Of a stretch of DNA of 64,000 nucleotides, positions 1 to 9,663 are shown piece after piece. Source of the stretch: Nitrosomonas sp. Nm166 (GTDB lineage: Bacteria; Pseudomonadota; Gammaproteobacteria; Burkholderiales; Nitrosomonadaceae); assembly GCF_900112825.1 (NCBI RefSeq), contig NZ_FONE01000006.1:32356-96355 (forward strand), read 5' to 3'. The notes under the pieces were generated by a model that was not told where the DNA came from, made no database searches, and saw only the letters and a program-made list of their open reading frames with translations. The position numbers and the translations under genes were made by a program. The number at the start of each line of letters is the position of its first letter. The first letter of the stretch is position 1.

Positions 1-452
<452 letters not shown>

Positions 453-564
453 TTATGATTTATGAGGGAGCGAATAATAAAATAAAACTATTAAAAAATA
501 ATACGCCGGTTAAACCGGGCATGATACCCTAATACTTATTTAAATATAAGGTTACCCATTTGAC

Positions 565-852
565 ATGACCCTATCAGTGAATGATGTAAGACGTATTGCT
601 GATCTTGCTTATATTGAAATTAACGAGGAAGAGGCAAAAGCCATGCTGACTCAGTTATCCGGCATTTTTAATCTAATTGAAGCGATGCAATCGGTAGATA
701 CATCAACAGTGGAGCCTATGTTCCATGCCCAAAGTGTTGTGCAGCGTTTGCGTGAAGATGAGATCACCGAAACCGATCAGCGAGAATTATGCCAATCGAT
801 AGCACCACAAGTTGAAGCAGGCCTCTATCTGGTTCCACAAGTTATTGAGTAA
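565..852 (+). CDS. gatC: Aspartyl/glutamyl-tRNA(Asn/Gln) amidotransferase subunit C
   Basis: This 95-residue protein begins MTLSVNDVRRIADLAYIEI and contains FNLIEAMQSVDTSTVEPMFH, typical of GatC. It is the small belt subunit that stabilises the GatA-GatB interface of the enzyme converting mischarged Glu-tRNA(Gln) or Asp-tRNA(Asn) to the amidated form. Length is normal for the family. An AAGG a dozen bases upstream of the ATG is the probable ribosome site. It is the first gene of gatCAB, with 100 bp before gatA. Confidence 0.97.
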   Translation: MTLSVNDVRRIADLAYIEINEEEAKAMLTQLSGIFNLIEAMQSVDTSTVEPMFHAQSVVQRLREDEITETDQRELCQSIAPQVEAGLYLVPQVIE

Positions 853-952
853 ATTAAAAATGAAGTAACAAAGTGGGCTAAAAAAGTATCTCGGCATCAA
901 AGAACAATAATTATACTATACGCAACATTTCATTTCTCTATCAGTAAATACC

Positions 953-2401
953 ATGTTTAATGACAGCCTTAAACAGCTCTCGAGTCAACTTGCCGAAAAA
1001 AAAATTTCAAGTACTGAACTGACTACTGAATTTCTCAAACGCATCAGGGAACTGAATCCTAAGTACAACGCATTTATCACTGTGAATGAGGAAAAAAGCC
1101 TTGCACAAGCGCAAGTTGCGGATAAGATGCTTGCCTCGGGGCGAGCAGGTCCACTGACAGGCATACCCATTGCCCAGAAAGATATTTTCTGCGCCAAAGG
1201 CTGGCTGACAACCTGCGGTTCAAAAATGCTGTCGAATTTTGTTTCACCGTATGATGCTGGTGTCATTGAACGTTTTGATCAGGCAGGCATGGTTAATATT
1301 GGCAAGACCAATATGGATGAGTTTGCCATGGGGTCGAGCAACGAAACATCCTTTTATGGTCCGGTGAAAAATCCATGGGATATTTTGGCAGTGCCCGGTG
1401 GCAGCTCAGGCGGCGCAGCATGCGCGGTTGCAGCACGACTGACACCTGCGGCAACCGGCACGGATACCGGCGGCTCCATTCGCCAGCCAGCAGCACTATG
1501 CGGCATTTCAGGAATTAAACCGACGTATGGGCTGGTGTCCCGGTATGGCATGATTGCCTTTGCCTCCAGCCTGGACCAGGGCGGCCCTATGGCCAAATCG
1601 GCAGAAGATCTGGCGCTGCTGTTGAATGTGATGGTCGGGTTTGACCCGCGCGACTCAACCAGCCTGCAACGTGACACTGAAGGTTACACACGGGATCTGC
1701 AAAAACCATTGGCGGGTTTGCGGATTGGCCTACCCAAGGAATATTTTGCCAAAGGCATGAGTAAAGATGTCGAAAGCGCGATAGAGAAGGCCTTGGATGA
1801 GTATCGTAAATTGGGTGCAGAGACAGTTGACGTGTCGTTACCGAACGCGCCTTTATCGATTCCGGTTTATTATGTTTTGGCACCTGCTGAAGCATCGAGT
1901 AATTTATCCCGTTTTGACGGGGTTCGCTATGGGTATCGCGCAAAGTCTTACAATGATCTGGGTGATATGTACCGCAAAACGCGTGCGGAAGGTTTCGGTA
2001 CCGAAGTGAAGCGGCGTATTCTCATCGGTACTTATGTTTTATCGCATGGTTATTACGATGCGTATTACATTAAAGCGCAGAAAGTGCGCCGCCTGATTGC
2101 ACAGGATTTTACTGAAGCCTACAGGCAATGCGACATTCTCATGGGACCCACAACCCCTACGGTTGCCTTTAATCTGGGAGAAAAAAGCAATGATCCTATT
2201 CAGATGTATTTGTCGGATATCTACACCAGTGCGGCCAATTTAACTGGACTGCCAGCCATGTCGATTCCGGTTGGTTTTGGTGATAAGAATCGGCCGATCG
2301 GTTTGCATATCATTGGTAATTATTTTATGGAAGCGCAGATGCTGAATGTCGCACACCAATATCAACAGGTAACTGACTGGCATTTAAAATCGCCCGTTTA
2401 A
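953..2401 (+). CDS. gatA: Aspartyl/glutamyl-tRNA amidotransferase subunit A (amidase)
   Basis: A 482-residue amidase-signature protein. The Ser-cisSer-Lys triad is visible: Lys76 in [10 protein letters not shown], the GGSSGG loop (cis-Ser about residue 151) and Ser175 in [16 protein letters not shown]. It hydrolyses glutamine and passes ammonia through a tunnel to GatB for tRNA-dependent amidation. Full length, no disruption. It lies between gatC and gatB on the same strand. The 100-bp gap before it could hold an internal promoter, but I see no clear one. All opposite-strand ORFs here are shadows. Confidence 0.98.
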   Translation: MFNDSLKQLSSQLAEKKISSTELTTEFLKRIRELNPKYNAFITVNEEKSLAQAQVADKMLASGRAGPLTGIPIAQKDIFCAKGWLTTCGSKMLSNFVSPYDAGVIERFDQAGMVNIGKTNMDEFAMGSSNETSFYGPVKNPWDILAVPGGSSGGAACAVAARLTPAATGTDTGGSIRQPAALCGISGIKPTYGLVSRYGMIAFASSLDQGGPMAKSAEDLALLLNVMVGFDPRDSTSLQRDTEGYTRDLQKPLAGLRIGLPKEYFAKGMSKDVESAIEKALDEYRKLGAETVDVSLPNAPLSIPVYYVLAPAEASSNLSRFDGVRYGYRAKSYNDLGDMYRKTRAEGFGTEVKRRILIGTYVLSHGYYDAYYIKAQKVRRLIAQDFTEAYRQCDILMGPTTPTVAFNLGEKSNDPIQMYLSDIYTSAANLTGLPAMSIPVGFGDKNRPIGLHIIGNYFMEAQMLNVAHQYQQVTDWHLKSPV

Positions 2402-2447
2402 AGAACTATTTATTCCTGGAACTGTAAATTTTGTCGGAAAATTAATC

Positions 2448-3887
2448 ATGCAATGGGAAATAGTCATTGGCCTTGAGGTACATGCCCAACTTTCAACGCG
2501 ATCCAAAATCTTCTCGGGCGCTTCCACTGCCTATGGCGCGCCGCCCAACACTCAGGCGTGTGTAGTCGATCTGGCGCTGCCGGGAGTCTTACCGGTACTC
2601 AATAAAGGCGCGGTTGAACAGGCGATTAAGTTTGGTTTATCAGTAGATGCGAGAATCAATTCATCTTCCATCTTTGCGCGCAAAAATTATTTTTATCCTG
2701 ATTTACCTAAAGGTTATCAGATCAGTCAATACGAATTGCCGGTAGTGCAAGGCGGTAACATTCAAATTCAAGTAGGTAAGGTTGAAAAGAATATCCGTCT
2801 GACACGTGCCCATCTGGAAGAAGATGCCGGTAAATCGCTGCATGAGGATTTTCATGGCATGAGTGGCATTGATTTGAATCGGGCGGGTACGCCATTACTG
2901 GAGATTGTCTCTGAGCCGGACATGCACAGCAGCGAAGAGGCGGTGGCGTATGCGAAAACATTGCATGCACTGGTGCGCTGGATCGGCATTTGTGACGGCA
3001 ATATGCAAGAAGGATCGTTTCGCTGTGATGCGAATGTCTCGGTACGTCCTCGCGGTACGGAGAAATTCGGTACACGCTGTGAAATCAAGAATCTGAACTC
3101 ATTTCGTTTTCTTGAGAAAGCGATCGATTATGAAGCCAGAAGGCAAATTGAAATTCTCGAAGATGGGGGTATCATTCGCCAGGAAACCCGCTTATACGAT
3201 GCCAATAAAGACGAAACACGCACCATGCGCACCAAGGAAGATGCCAATGACTACCGCTATTTTCCCGATCCGGACTTATTGCCCTTGGAAATTACGCAAA
3301 GCTGGATTGATCAATTAAAAGAAGCGCTTCCCGAATTACCCCCAGCCCGGCGCAGACGTTATGTCAACGAATTTGGCTTATCAGCTTATGATGCTAACGT
3401 TCTAACAAATTCTCGTGAAGTAGCGGATTATTTTGAAAATACAGTAAAACATTTACCTACCCAGGCCAAGCTGTGTGCCAATTGGATTATGGGCGAGATT
3501 AGCGGGCAACTGAATAAAGAGGGGATTGAAATCACAGATTGTCCTATCAGTCCTGCTCAACTCGGTGCATTGCTGACACGTATTAGCGACGGCACCATTT
3601 CCGGTAAAGCCGCCAAGTCGGTTTTTGAAAGTATGTGGAATGGCGAGCTGGATAAAAATGTAGACGCTATTATTGAAGCCAAAGGTTTGAAACAGATTTC
3701 AGATGACAGCGCTATTGAGAAATTGGTGGATGAAGTGCTGGCTGCCAATGCACAACAAGTGTCCGATTATCGCAATGGCAAGGAAAAAGCCTTTAACTCG
3801 TTGATCGGTCAGGTCATGAAAGCTACTCAAGGTAAAGCTAATCCAGCGCAAGTCAATGCTATTTTGAAGAAAAAGCTGACAGGATAA
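2448..3887 (+). CDS. gatB: Aspartyl/glutamyl-tRNA amidotransferase subunit B
   Basis: A 479-residue protein opening [20 protein letters not shown], with the family segments [19 protein letters not shown] and RANVSVRP-type catalytic-domain motifs (here [12 protein letters not shown]). The helical YqeY-like C-terminal domain ends [11 protein letters not shown]. GatB phosphorylates the tRNA-bound Glu/Asp side chain and amidates it with ammonia from GatA. It starts 46 bp after gatA. A short ACAGG/CCTGT inverted repeat followed by GTTTT overlaps the stop codon and may act as a weak terminator. Confidence 0.98.
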   Translation: MQWEIVIGLEVHAQLSTRSKIFSGASTAYGAPPNTQACVVDLALPGVLPVLNKGAVEQAIKFGLSVDARINSSSIFARKNYFYPDLPKGYQISQYELPVVQGGNIQIQVGKVEKNIRLTRAHLEEDAGKSLHEDFHGMSGIDLNRAGTPLLEIVSEPDMHSSEEAVAYAKTLHALVRWIGICDGNMQEGSFRCDANVSVRPRGTEKFGTRCEIKNLNSFRFLEKAIDYEARRQIEILEDGGIIRQETRLYDANKDETRTMRTKEDANDYRYFPDPDLLPLEITQSWIDQLKEALPELPPARRRRYVNEFGLSAYDANVLTNSREVADYFENTVKHLPTQAKLCANWIMGEISGQLNKEGIEITDCPISPAQLGALLTRISDGTISGKAAKSVFESMWNGELDKNVDAIIEAKGLKQISDDSAIEKLVDEVLAANAQQVSDYRNGKEKAFNSLIGQVMKATQGKANPAQVNAILKKKLTG

Positions 3888-4520
3888 GCCTGTGTTTTGG
3901 GGATGATTTTTTACACTGATCCATGGCTCTGTTATGGGTGAGTGTTTTTCGCAACGCTGCAATACATCCTGCAGTTAAGTTACTTCATTTGCAAAGTATT
4001 ATGCAAAAATTCTTCGTTATACCTCGCTCCCAGTTTCTTTCATTTTTCATCAGAATCTGCGGTTAGCTATCGTGATTGGGCTCAGTGCTGATCCTTGCGT
4101 TAAATCAATATGTGAATTTAACTTTGAACATATACTTTCCGTGCCAATCGACAATGCCTGCTGCTTCTTAATAACTTATCAGTAGAAATGGAATATTTTT
4201 AATAAAAAGATCATGGCGTAGCGTTAAGCAAGGAGAAATGGTTGGGGCAGGGCAGGAATATTTCCAGTAATCCTATCAACTCGGGATATTTTGCCCGATG
4301 AATTAAACAAAAATAACCATATATTGAGGACAAATGACATCTATATCTCGAAAAAAAGATTTGATAAAATTATATCTTAGTTAAATTAGATAGATAGTAG
4401 TGTTTCTGCTCTATCTATTTACTTAATCGCGAGTCTCAAAAGAAAAATATTAATTGCAAGTGATGACTCAAATTCTGGCTCAGGCTCTGCATTTGCTGGT
4501 TTATAAGTAAACCTAAAAGT
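3888..4520. other. Long intergenic region between gatB and the regulator gene
   Basis: These 633 bp carry no ORF I can support. The distal part holds copy A of the ~74-bp element described separately and, just after it, TAGATAG/CTATCTA arms (about 4391-4417) that could form a hairpin in the regulator leader. An AAGGAGA is followed by a 10-codon reading frame near 4229; I do not regard it as a gene. The length and AT-richness suggest a regulatory region or decayed sequence. Confidence 0.5.
4327..4400 (+). repeat. Shared upstream element, copy A (before the LuxR-type gene)
   Basis: This segment aligns without gaps to 5257-5330, about three quarters identical by eye. The longest identical runs are AGGACAAAT, CATCTAT, TTGATAAAATTAT and TAAATT. 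TTGATA resembles a sigma-70 -35 box with TAAATT about 15 bp downstream, so the repeat probably contains a promoter plus a regulator site. Copy A lies about 120 bp before the regulator ATG. Confidence 0.6.
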
Positions 4521-5246
4521 ATGGCTGAGCAATCTCACGCAAACATACGCATATTGGTGGCGGAGAGCTTTGAGCTTGTGCGCATGGGGTTACGTGTATT
4601 ATTCGAGAATCATCCGGTTATATGCTTGGTAGCCGAAACCCGCTGTGTAGAAGATTTGGTCGATTTGGCGATGCAGCATAAGCCGGATGTGGTTCTGGTT
4701 GATTTGCAGTTAAATAATGGCAATTGTATTGAGCATATTTCCAAATTATTAAATGCTTGTCCCCAAATAAAGGTGCTGGCCTTTTCTCACAGCTATAATG
4801 AGCAAACTTGCCTAGAAATATTTCGTTCAGGGGTGGTAGGCATTATTAGCAAACAGCATTCTTCTGAATTATTGCTGAAAGCCATCCACGCAATTTATGC
4901 AGGTCAAATCTGGTTTGACCGCCATATTACCAAGCTGCTATGGCAAGCGCAGTTTAATGCCAATCTGTCACCCGAAATTCTAACCGATGTTAAGGCGTTG
5001 CCATTTCCAAAATTGAGTGAGAGTGAGCGTCAAGTCGCTTATCTCGCTTGCAAGGGTTTATCTGCTAAGGAAATAAGTTTGCAACTGTGCATTGCAGAAA
5101 AAACCGTACGTAATCAATTATCAATAATTTATAAAAAAATCGGTGTTAAAAAGCAAATTGAATTGTGTCTAAAAGCGCCGCTGTTTAATCACTTCAAAGA
5201 TTCTCATACATGCGGGATATCTTTCCCTGAAGATCAAGAAAAATAG
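4521..5246 (+). CDS. NarL/FixJ-type response regulator (REC + LuxR HTH)
   Basis: A 241-residue protein. Residues ~9-130 form a receiver domain with phospho-acceptor Asp61 (VVLVDLQL), Ser89 and Lys111 (GIISKQ). The usual N-terminal acidic pair is reduced to Ala14-Glu15. Residues ~165-225 form a LuxR/NarL helix-turn-helix (LSESERQVAYLACKGLSAKE, then KTVRNQLSIIYKKIGV). It should be a DNA-binding transcription factor controlled by phosphorylation, but no histidine kinase gene is adjacent. Its position between two copies of an upstream element, directly before the MCO pair, suggests it controls that operon and possibly itself. This is inference; the cognate signal is unknown. Confidence 0.88.
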   Translation: MAEQSHANIRILVAESFELVRMGLRVLFENHPVICLVAETRCVEDLVDLAMQHKPDVVLVDLQLNNGNCIEHISKLLNACPQIKVLAFSHSYNEQTCLEIFRSGVVGIISKQHSSELLLKAIHAIYAGQIWFDRHITKLLWQAQFNANLSPEILTDVKALPFPKLSESERQVAYLACKGLSAKEISLQLCIAEKTVRNQLSIIYKKIGVKKQIELCLKAPLFNHFKDSHTCGISFPEDQEK

Positions 5247-5256
5247 CTGTATTTTC

Positions 5257-5330
5257 AGGACAAATAGCATCTATTTCTCTGAAAATAGAGTTGATAAAAT
5301 TATTCTTCCGCTAAATTGAACTGATGGCAG
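5257..5330 (+). repeat. Shared upstream element, copy B (before the MCO operon)
   Basis: This is the second copy of the element at 4327-4400, at a constant offset of 930 bp over its whole length. The TTGATAAAATTAT core is identical. It begins 10 bp after the regulator stop codon and ends ~140 bp before the first MCO gene, giving the MCO operon its own promoter/operator region rather than simple readthrough from the regulator. Confidence 0.6.
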
Positions 5331-5472
5331 GCTGTAAAACTATTCCTCAGAGCTCGATGTGAGCTTTTTAAGAAAATCGCCAGCCTCAAAGATATCTATT
5401 GATTTGTCGCGGATATTTCTACGCAAGCTTTAACTTGATAGGTAGTTTTACATTTAAGGAGGAATATTAAAA

Positions 5473-6471
5473 ATGCTGTTTCAGCTCAATCAACTTTGCT
5501 GTGCCACAGAATTCTCTGAGAATTCTGATGCCACGCAATACACGCCGCATCACACCTGGTTAAGAAAGTTGCCTATGGTGTGGCTTGTTCTGGCATTGTC
5601 TTTCGTGCTCATTGCAAAGAGTTATGCAGGGGAGCATATTATTCGATTGACAGCAGAAGAAACTCAGGATGATGGATTTGGCAATAAGCTACTGGCTTAC
5701 AAAATGCTAAATCATACGATTGATGGCGTAGATATCACGAGTCGCTATAGTCCTGCAGCTACAATTCCTGGTCCTACAATTGTATTAACCGAAGGTGATA
5801 CAGTTTATTTGACAATTGAAAATGCAATTTCAGGCGCTTTTACGCATACACCTGGTATCAGTAAGCAAGTCAGCATACATGTACATGGCGTTCATTACGA
5901 CATACTCAGCGACGGCACCCTTAAAGTGATTAATAAACACGATGACGAGGGAGCCGGTAATGGACCGGAAGCAACACATACAAGCTATGAATACAAATGG
6001 AATGTTGCTCACGGAACCGCGGGTACCTGGCCCTACCATGATCATAATTTCGAGAGCCATAACGGCTCAGAAAATAAGGGACTTTTTGGCGCCATCATTG
6101 TGAAGCCGATTGGTGCTCCCCATTATGCTAAAGAGTATGTGCTCTATTTGGGAGATGATGCTTTCTGGGGAATGGAAATTGATGGGGTTACTCAGAAACA
6201 ATCAAAACATGGCGTCAATCCATCCTTGGGTGCTGTTAAAAATAGCGATGTCAGGTTTCATTTGATTGCTATGGGCACAGATATCCACAAATTTGTTCTG
6301 GATGGTTATCAATGGCTCGATCCGGGAACACATAACCTTATCCATCAAGTTTTAATCGGTCCGCTGGAGAAGCATGTATTTACTGTTAAGGCGAAGAATA
6401 GTGCACGGTATATGGATAACAACTTTTCTAATAGACTAATGGGCATGGTAGGTAAGTTTAAGGTTCAATAA
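5473..6471 (+). CDS. Secreted two-domain multicopper oxidase-like protein, domain-1 ligand half
   Basis: A 332-residue protein with a strong ribosome site (AAGGAGG at 5456-5462) 10 bases before the ATG. A long n-region precedes a hydrophobic segment (~35-50), then SYAG, a Sec-type signal with no twin-arginine. Two cupredoxin domains follow. Domain 1 has His136-Val-His138-Gly and His189-Asp-His191 (WPYHDHN), the four domain-1 ligands of a two-domain MCO trinuclear site. In domain 2 the expected HxxHxH is HKFVLD (His272, Val275, Asp277) and the expected HCHxxxH region is MDNNFSN (314-320), so the other trinuclear ligands and most of the type-1 site are gone. Alone it cannot build a complete MCO active site. 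It is followed after 37 bp by a protein with the reciprocal pattern. Confidence 0.88.
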   Translation: MLFQLNQLCCATEFSENSDATQYTPHHTWLRKLPMVWLVLALSFVLIAKSYAGEHIIRLTAEETQDDGFGNKLLAYKMLNHTIDGVDITSRYSPAATIPGPTIVLTEGDTVYLTIENAISGAFTHTPGISKQVSIHVHGVHYDILSDGTLKVINKHDDEGAGNGPEATHTSYEYKWNVAHGTAGTWPYHDHNFESHNGSENKGLFGAIIVKPIGAPHYAKEYVLYLGDDAFWGMEIDGVTQKQSKHGVNPSLGAVKNSDVRFHLIAMGTDIHKFVLDGYQWLDPGTHNLIHQVLIGPLEKHVFTVKAKNSARYMDNNFSNRLMGMVGKFKVQ

Positions 6472-6508
6472 ACCTGAAAAACATACCTTACAAAAACAGG
6501 ATAACACC

Positions 6509-9283
6509 ATGAATAACAATATTTTTAAATTAAGAAATTCGGTCTCGATGCTGACGGTTTTCATACTGTTTGCTGTGATATTTCTGATATCACCCATGGC
6601 ATTGGCAGCAACACATTACTTTACGATTACCGCCAAAACCTTACCTAATGGTCAATTGGGCTATGCTTTGGGTGGGACTGAAGGCGGCAGCAATGCAGAA
6701 GCTGTCATTCCTGGCCCGGCTTTATTTGTAAAACAGGGTGATGTGGTAAATGTAACGCTCTTCAACGAAACCGCATCTGAAGTGGGGTTTAAGGTGCCGG
6801 GTCTGAAAAACAAAAATACTACCAGAACACGCCCGGGACAGGTCCAGAAATATACTGTTTTGGCTAACAAAGCAGGGACCTATGCCTATCACGGTGATGG
6901 AAGAGAATTGCTGGGTTTGTTTGGCGCATTTATTGTTGATAAACCTAATGGTCCGGTAGATAGCTATATTAATGCGGATGGCAGCGTTGTTCCCGTTACT
7001 CAAGCCGACGTGGATAAACAATTTGTTTTATTTATGGTCGGTTCTACTTTCTGGGGCACCGAAATAGCTAAAGATGGCACGCAAAAACCGTTGTGGGCCA
7101 ATCCCAATCCGGCAGCGGTCGAAAACGATATTGTCCGTTTTCATGTCTTATCAGTAGGGCCAGGGCATACCTTTCATTTACACGCGCATCGCTGGCTGAA
7201 GACAGGAACAAATGAAATTATTGATACTAAATTGCTGAAAGAAGGTGCAGATAGTCATGCATTCACTATCAAAGCAGGAACGGGTGTCGGCGTTGGGGAT
7301 TGGCAATATCATTGTCACTTGTTTGCGCATATGGAGGCAGGCATGCACGGCAGCTTCCGGGTTGATCCTGCTGGTGGGAATGGTGCCAGTGTTGTAGGTG
7401 CGTCACCCTACGGCAGAATTTTACTGGGTCCAAAGGACGAGCCAGGCTTGGTAACTTTTGAAGTTACCGATGAACCTGCCAGCTGGTTTAGAAGCGCGCG
7501 TGGTGATGCTATTGCCGCCCTTACTGATGCGAATGGAATTAGCTTAGACATTAAAACCAAATCCCTGGAAGTAATCTCTCCGGGCAGTAGTGTTAACTTT
7601 GTCATGTCAGATACCAATGCCGTGCATACCATCAGTTCCTTGTTATGGCCTACGGGCGCGCATCATATGCCTTTTGGCCAAACCGATGCCTACCGTGGTG
7701 GGGCAATTGTCAAATTGGATACACCTGGGCTTTATGTATTTACTTGCAAAGTCCATCCTTATATGTTCGGTGCAGTTATTGTCGACGATCCTGCCACGGA
7801 GGGGCTTGATTTAGGGAATCCGGAAACTAACTATACCGTTGATCTGGTTGCAGGTATTAAAGAGTTGCCAACGAGCAGTGATCTTGCTGTTCGTTTATTG
7901 AATACGTTTTTTATCACCACTTCGCCAGATAATTGGCAGGATTATTCTTCCGGTATTTGGAACGTAAGATTTCCCACGTTGCCAGTGAGGATTTCTGGAG
8001 CGCCATTTGGCAATGTTGCGGATGACGGAAATGGATACAAATTATCCTTATCTGCTCTTAATGTCATCAATGCAGCACTTCCTGCAGGTAAGGTTCCATT
8101 AACACCAGGCGTGGGAGAAGTGTGGGTTAACACTCAGTTCGAGAAAACCGCTGGCAAGTACAAACCGGGCACTACTACCGTGGTTGATGCGAGCAATTGG
8201 ACAGTTAAACGTAAAGTCGCACTACCACAGATCAACAACAATAATCCACATAACATGTGGGTCAACAGAGATCAATCCGTCATTTATCAAACACAGTGGT
8301 TTGATAATAAGATTACGATGATTAATCGTGAAAATGGTAAATTAATCAAGAACATTCGAGTAGGATATGCACCCTCTCATGTAATGACATTGCCATCAAC
8401 GGATGATTTGACCATCGTTATCAATGGTGAAAATGGCATTTCGATGATGCCAGCTGGAACAACAAGTGTTACTAAAATGCTGCCAACTCAGGCGCATGGA
8501 CATATTTCTGCTCATCCACATGGTCACTGGGTAAGTGCAGATGGCTCCAGGATCGTTACGCCTAATATTAATACTGATGATGTTGGTATTTATGGAGCTA
8601 CTGGTGGCATACAAGCCAGAACAGCAACAGGGCAAAACATCCCGGGTGCGCATCCGGTTGCCATTGGCATGATGCCGGATTCCAGCAAAATTTACGCCAC
8701 TAACCTGTTGCATCATTCTTTAAGTGTGCTTGACGGTAATACAGGTGCGTTAACAAAAACCATTAATCTCATTGCTGACTATGATCCTATTAATGGAGCT
8801 TTTTCAGACAAGGACGGAAATGGAGAAATTGCAGTTGGTGTGCTTCCCATTCAAGTACCCGTTTCACCGGATGGGAAAGCAGTCGTCATTGCTGCGATGG
8901 GTGGGCAGATTGTTATTGTTGATACAGCTACAGATAGTATCGTCAAGATGCTGCCTTGTGACCCAGGTTGTCACGGCGCAAATTTCGGCGCAAAACAAGG
9001 CGGAGGGTATTATGCCTATGTCACAAACAAATTCTCTAACCGGCTGATTGTAGTAGACCCAGATCCAAATGGTGATGGCAACTTAAATGATGCAAAGATC
9101 GCTGGTTATGTTTCTCTGGTTGAGAGTGCGGAGAGCGCCAAAGATGATACTGTCAGTGGCTTACCGGGATTTGGTGGGCAAGGGGTTCTGGCCGTTCCGA
9201 ATGTTTATAATGGCTGGGTGCAGAATCTCCCTGCCCATTGGAAGGAAGGTTTGACGACTGCACAGCAGAATCCAATTGATTAA
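6509..9283 (+). CDS. Secreted MCO-cupredoxin-beta-propeller fusion, domain-2 ligand half
   Basis: A 924-residue protein with a Sec signal (to about ALA33). Domain 1 (~35-145) has lost the HxHG motif (FKVP at 94-97) and keeps only His128 of the second pair (YHGD). Domain 2 (~165-285) has a full ligand set: His220-TF-His223-L-His225 and His268-Cys269-His270 with His274 and Met279. A third cupredoxin (~300-425) carries a plastocyanin-like type-1 site: His373, Cys413, His416, Met419. Residues ~535-905 form a YVTN-type beta-propeller with His at recurrent blade positions (581, 624, 669/671/673, 715, 822) and a CDPGCH segment. It is co-transcribed with the preceding gene, whose missing ligands it supplies. 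It is far longer than ordinary two-domain MCOs (~300-350 residues). The periplasmic substrate is unknown. Confidence 0.88.
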   Translation: MNNNIFKLRNSVSMLTVFILFAVIFLISPMALAATHYFTITAKTLPNGQLGYALGGTEGGSNAEAVIPGPALFVKQGDVVNVTLFNETASEVGFKVPGLKNKNTTRTRPGQVQKYTVLANKAGTYAYHGDGRELLGLFGAFIVDKPNGPVDSYINADGSVVPVTQADVDKQFVLFMVGSTFWGTEIAKDGTQKPLWANPNPAAVENDIVRFHVLSVGPGHTFHLHAHRWLKTGTNEIIDTKLLKEGADSHAFTIKAGTGVGVGDWQYHCHLFAHMEAGMHGSFRVDPAGGNGASVVGASPYGRILLGPKDEPGLVTFEVTDEPASWFRSARGDAIAALTDANGISLDIKTKSLEVISPGSSVNFVMSDTNAVHTISSLLWPTGAHHMPFGQTDAYRGGAIVKLDTPGLYVFTCKVHPYMFGAVIVDDPATEGLDLGNPETNYTVDLVAGIKELPTSSDLAVRLLNTFFITTSPDNWQDYSSGIWNVRFPTLPVRISGAPFGNVADDGNGYKLSLSALNVINAALPAGKVPLTPGVGEVWVNTQFEKTAGKYKPGTTTVVDASNWTVKRKVALPQINNNNPHNMWVNRDQSVIYQTQWFDNKITMINRENGKLIKNIRVGYAPSHVMTLPSTDDLTIVINGENGISMMPAGTTSVTKMLPTQAHGHISAHPHGHWVSADGSRIVTPNINTDDVGIYGATGGIQARTATGQNIPGAHPVAIGMMPDSSKIYATNLLHHSLSVLDGNTGALTKTINLIADYDPINGAFSDKDGNGEIAVGVLPIQVPVSPDGKAVVIAAMGGQIVIVDTATDSIVKMLPCDPGCHGANFGAKQGGGYYAYVTNKFSNRLIVVDPDPNGDGNLNDAKIAGYVSLVESAESAKDDTVSGLPGFGGQGVLAVPNVYNGWVQNLPAHWKEGLTTAQQNPID

Positions 9284-9321
9284 TAATTAATTTGATAGAA
9301 TAGAAAGGCTATTTTCTTGAG

Positions 9322-9358
9322 ACGGCTACTCGCTAAGGCGAGTAGCCGTTTTCATTTT
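9322..9358 (+). terminator. Rho-independent terminator after the MCO operon
   Basis: A perfect 12-bp stem, ACGGCTACTCGC (9322-9333) with GCGAGTAGCCGT (9338-9349), closes a TAAG loop and is followed by TTCATTTT. It lies 38 bp after the stop of the large MCO gene and marks the operon end. Confidence 0.9.
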
Positions 9359-9663
9359 ATAAGTTAATATCTTTTATCGGAGATAAAGATAGCTCTGCGA
9401 GTCATTATGCATCAATATTGTTAACCTCAAGGAGGAGTAGATATAAGCTGGATAATAAGTATTAATTGATTAATTTGTGTAGTTTCTGATCTGTATAATA
9501 TTTATTGCTTTAATTTCTTATGAGTATTTAGTTCGAACTACGCAACAGGAATACGTTATGCTATTTCTAACGATTTGTTAGATTGCTTTGAATTAATTAA
9601 TAAAGATTGTTGGGTCTTCTAGCCTGACGTCCATTTTGCCAAAGTTAAGGATAATTTCAGAAA
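9359..9663. other. AT-rich intergenic region upstream of manC
   Basis: About 305 bp with no supportable ORF. It should hold the manC promoter. I cannot pick a single convincing -35/-10 pair among the many AT-rich hexamers. Confidence 0.4.

Noticed and set aside
1293..1943. Minus-strand ORFs opposite gatA up to 118 codons
   Set aside because: They are shadows of the conserved amidase frame.
4229..4275. Tiny ORF after AAGGAGA upstream of the regulator
   Set aside because: Ten codons only, with no link to the regulator reading frame and no sign of attenuation structure.
6509..9283. Large MCO protein as a nitrous oxide reductase
   Set aside because: The domain order is reversed, the cupredoxin has a single Cys (type 1) rather than a two-Cys CuA site, and MCO domains are present.
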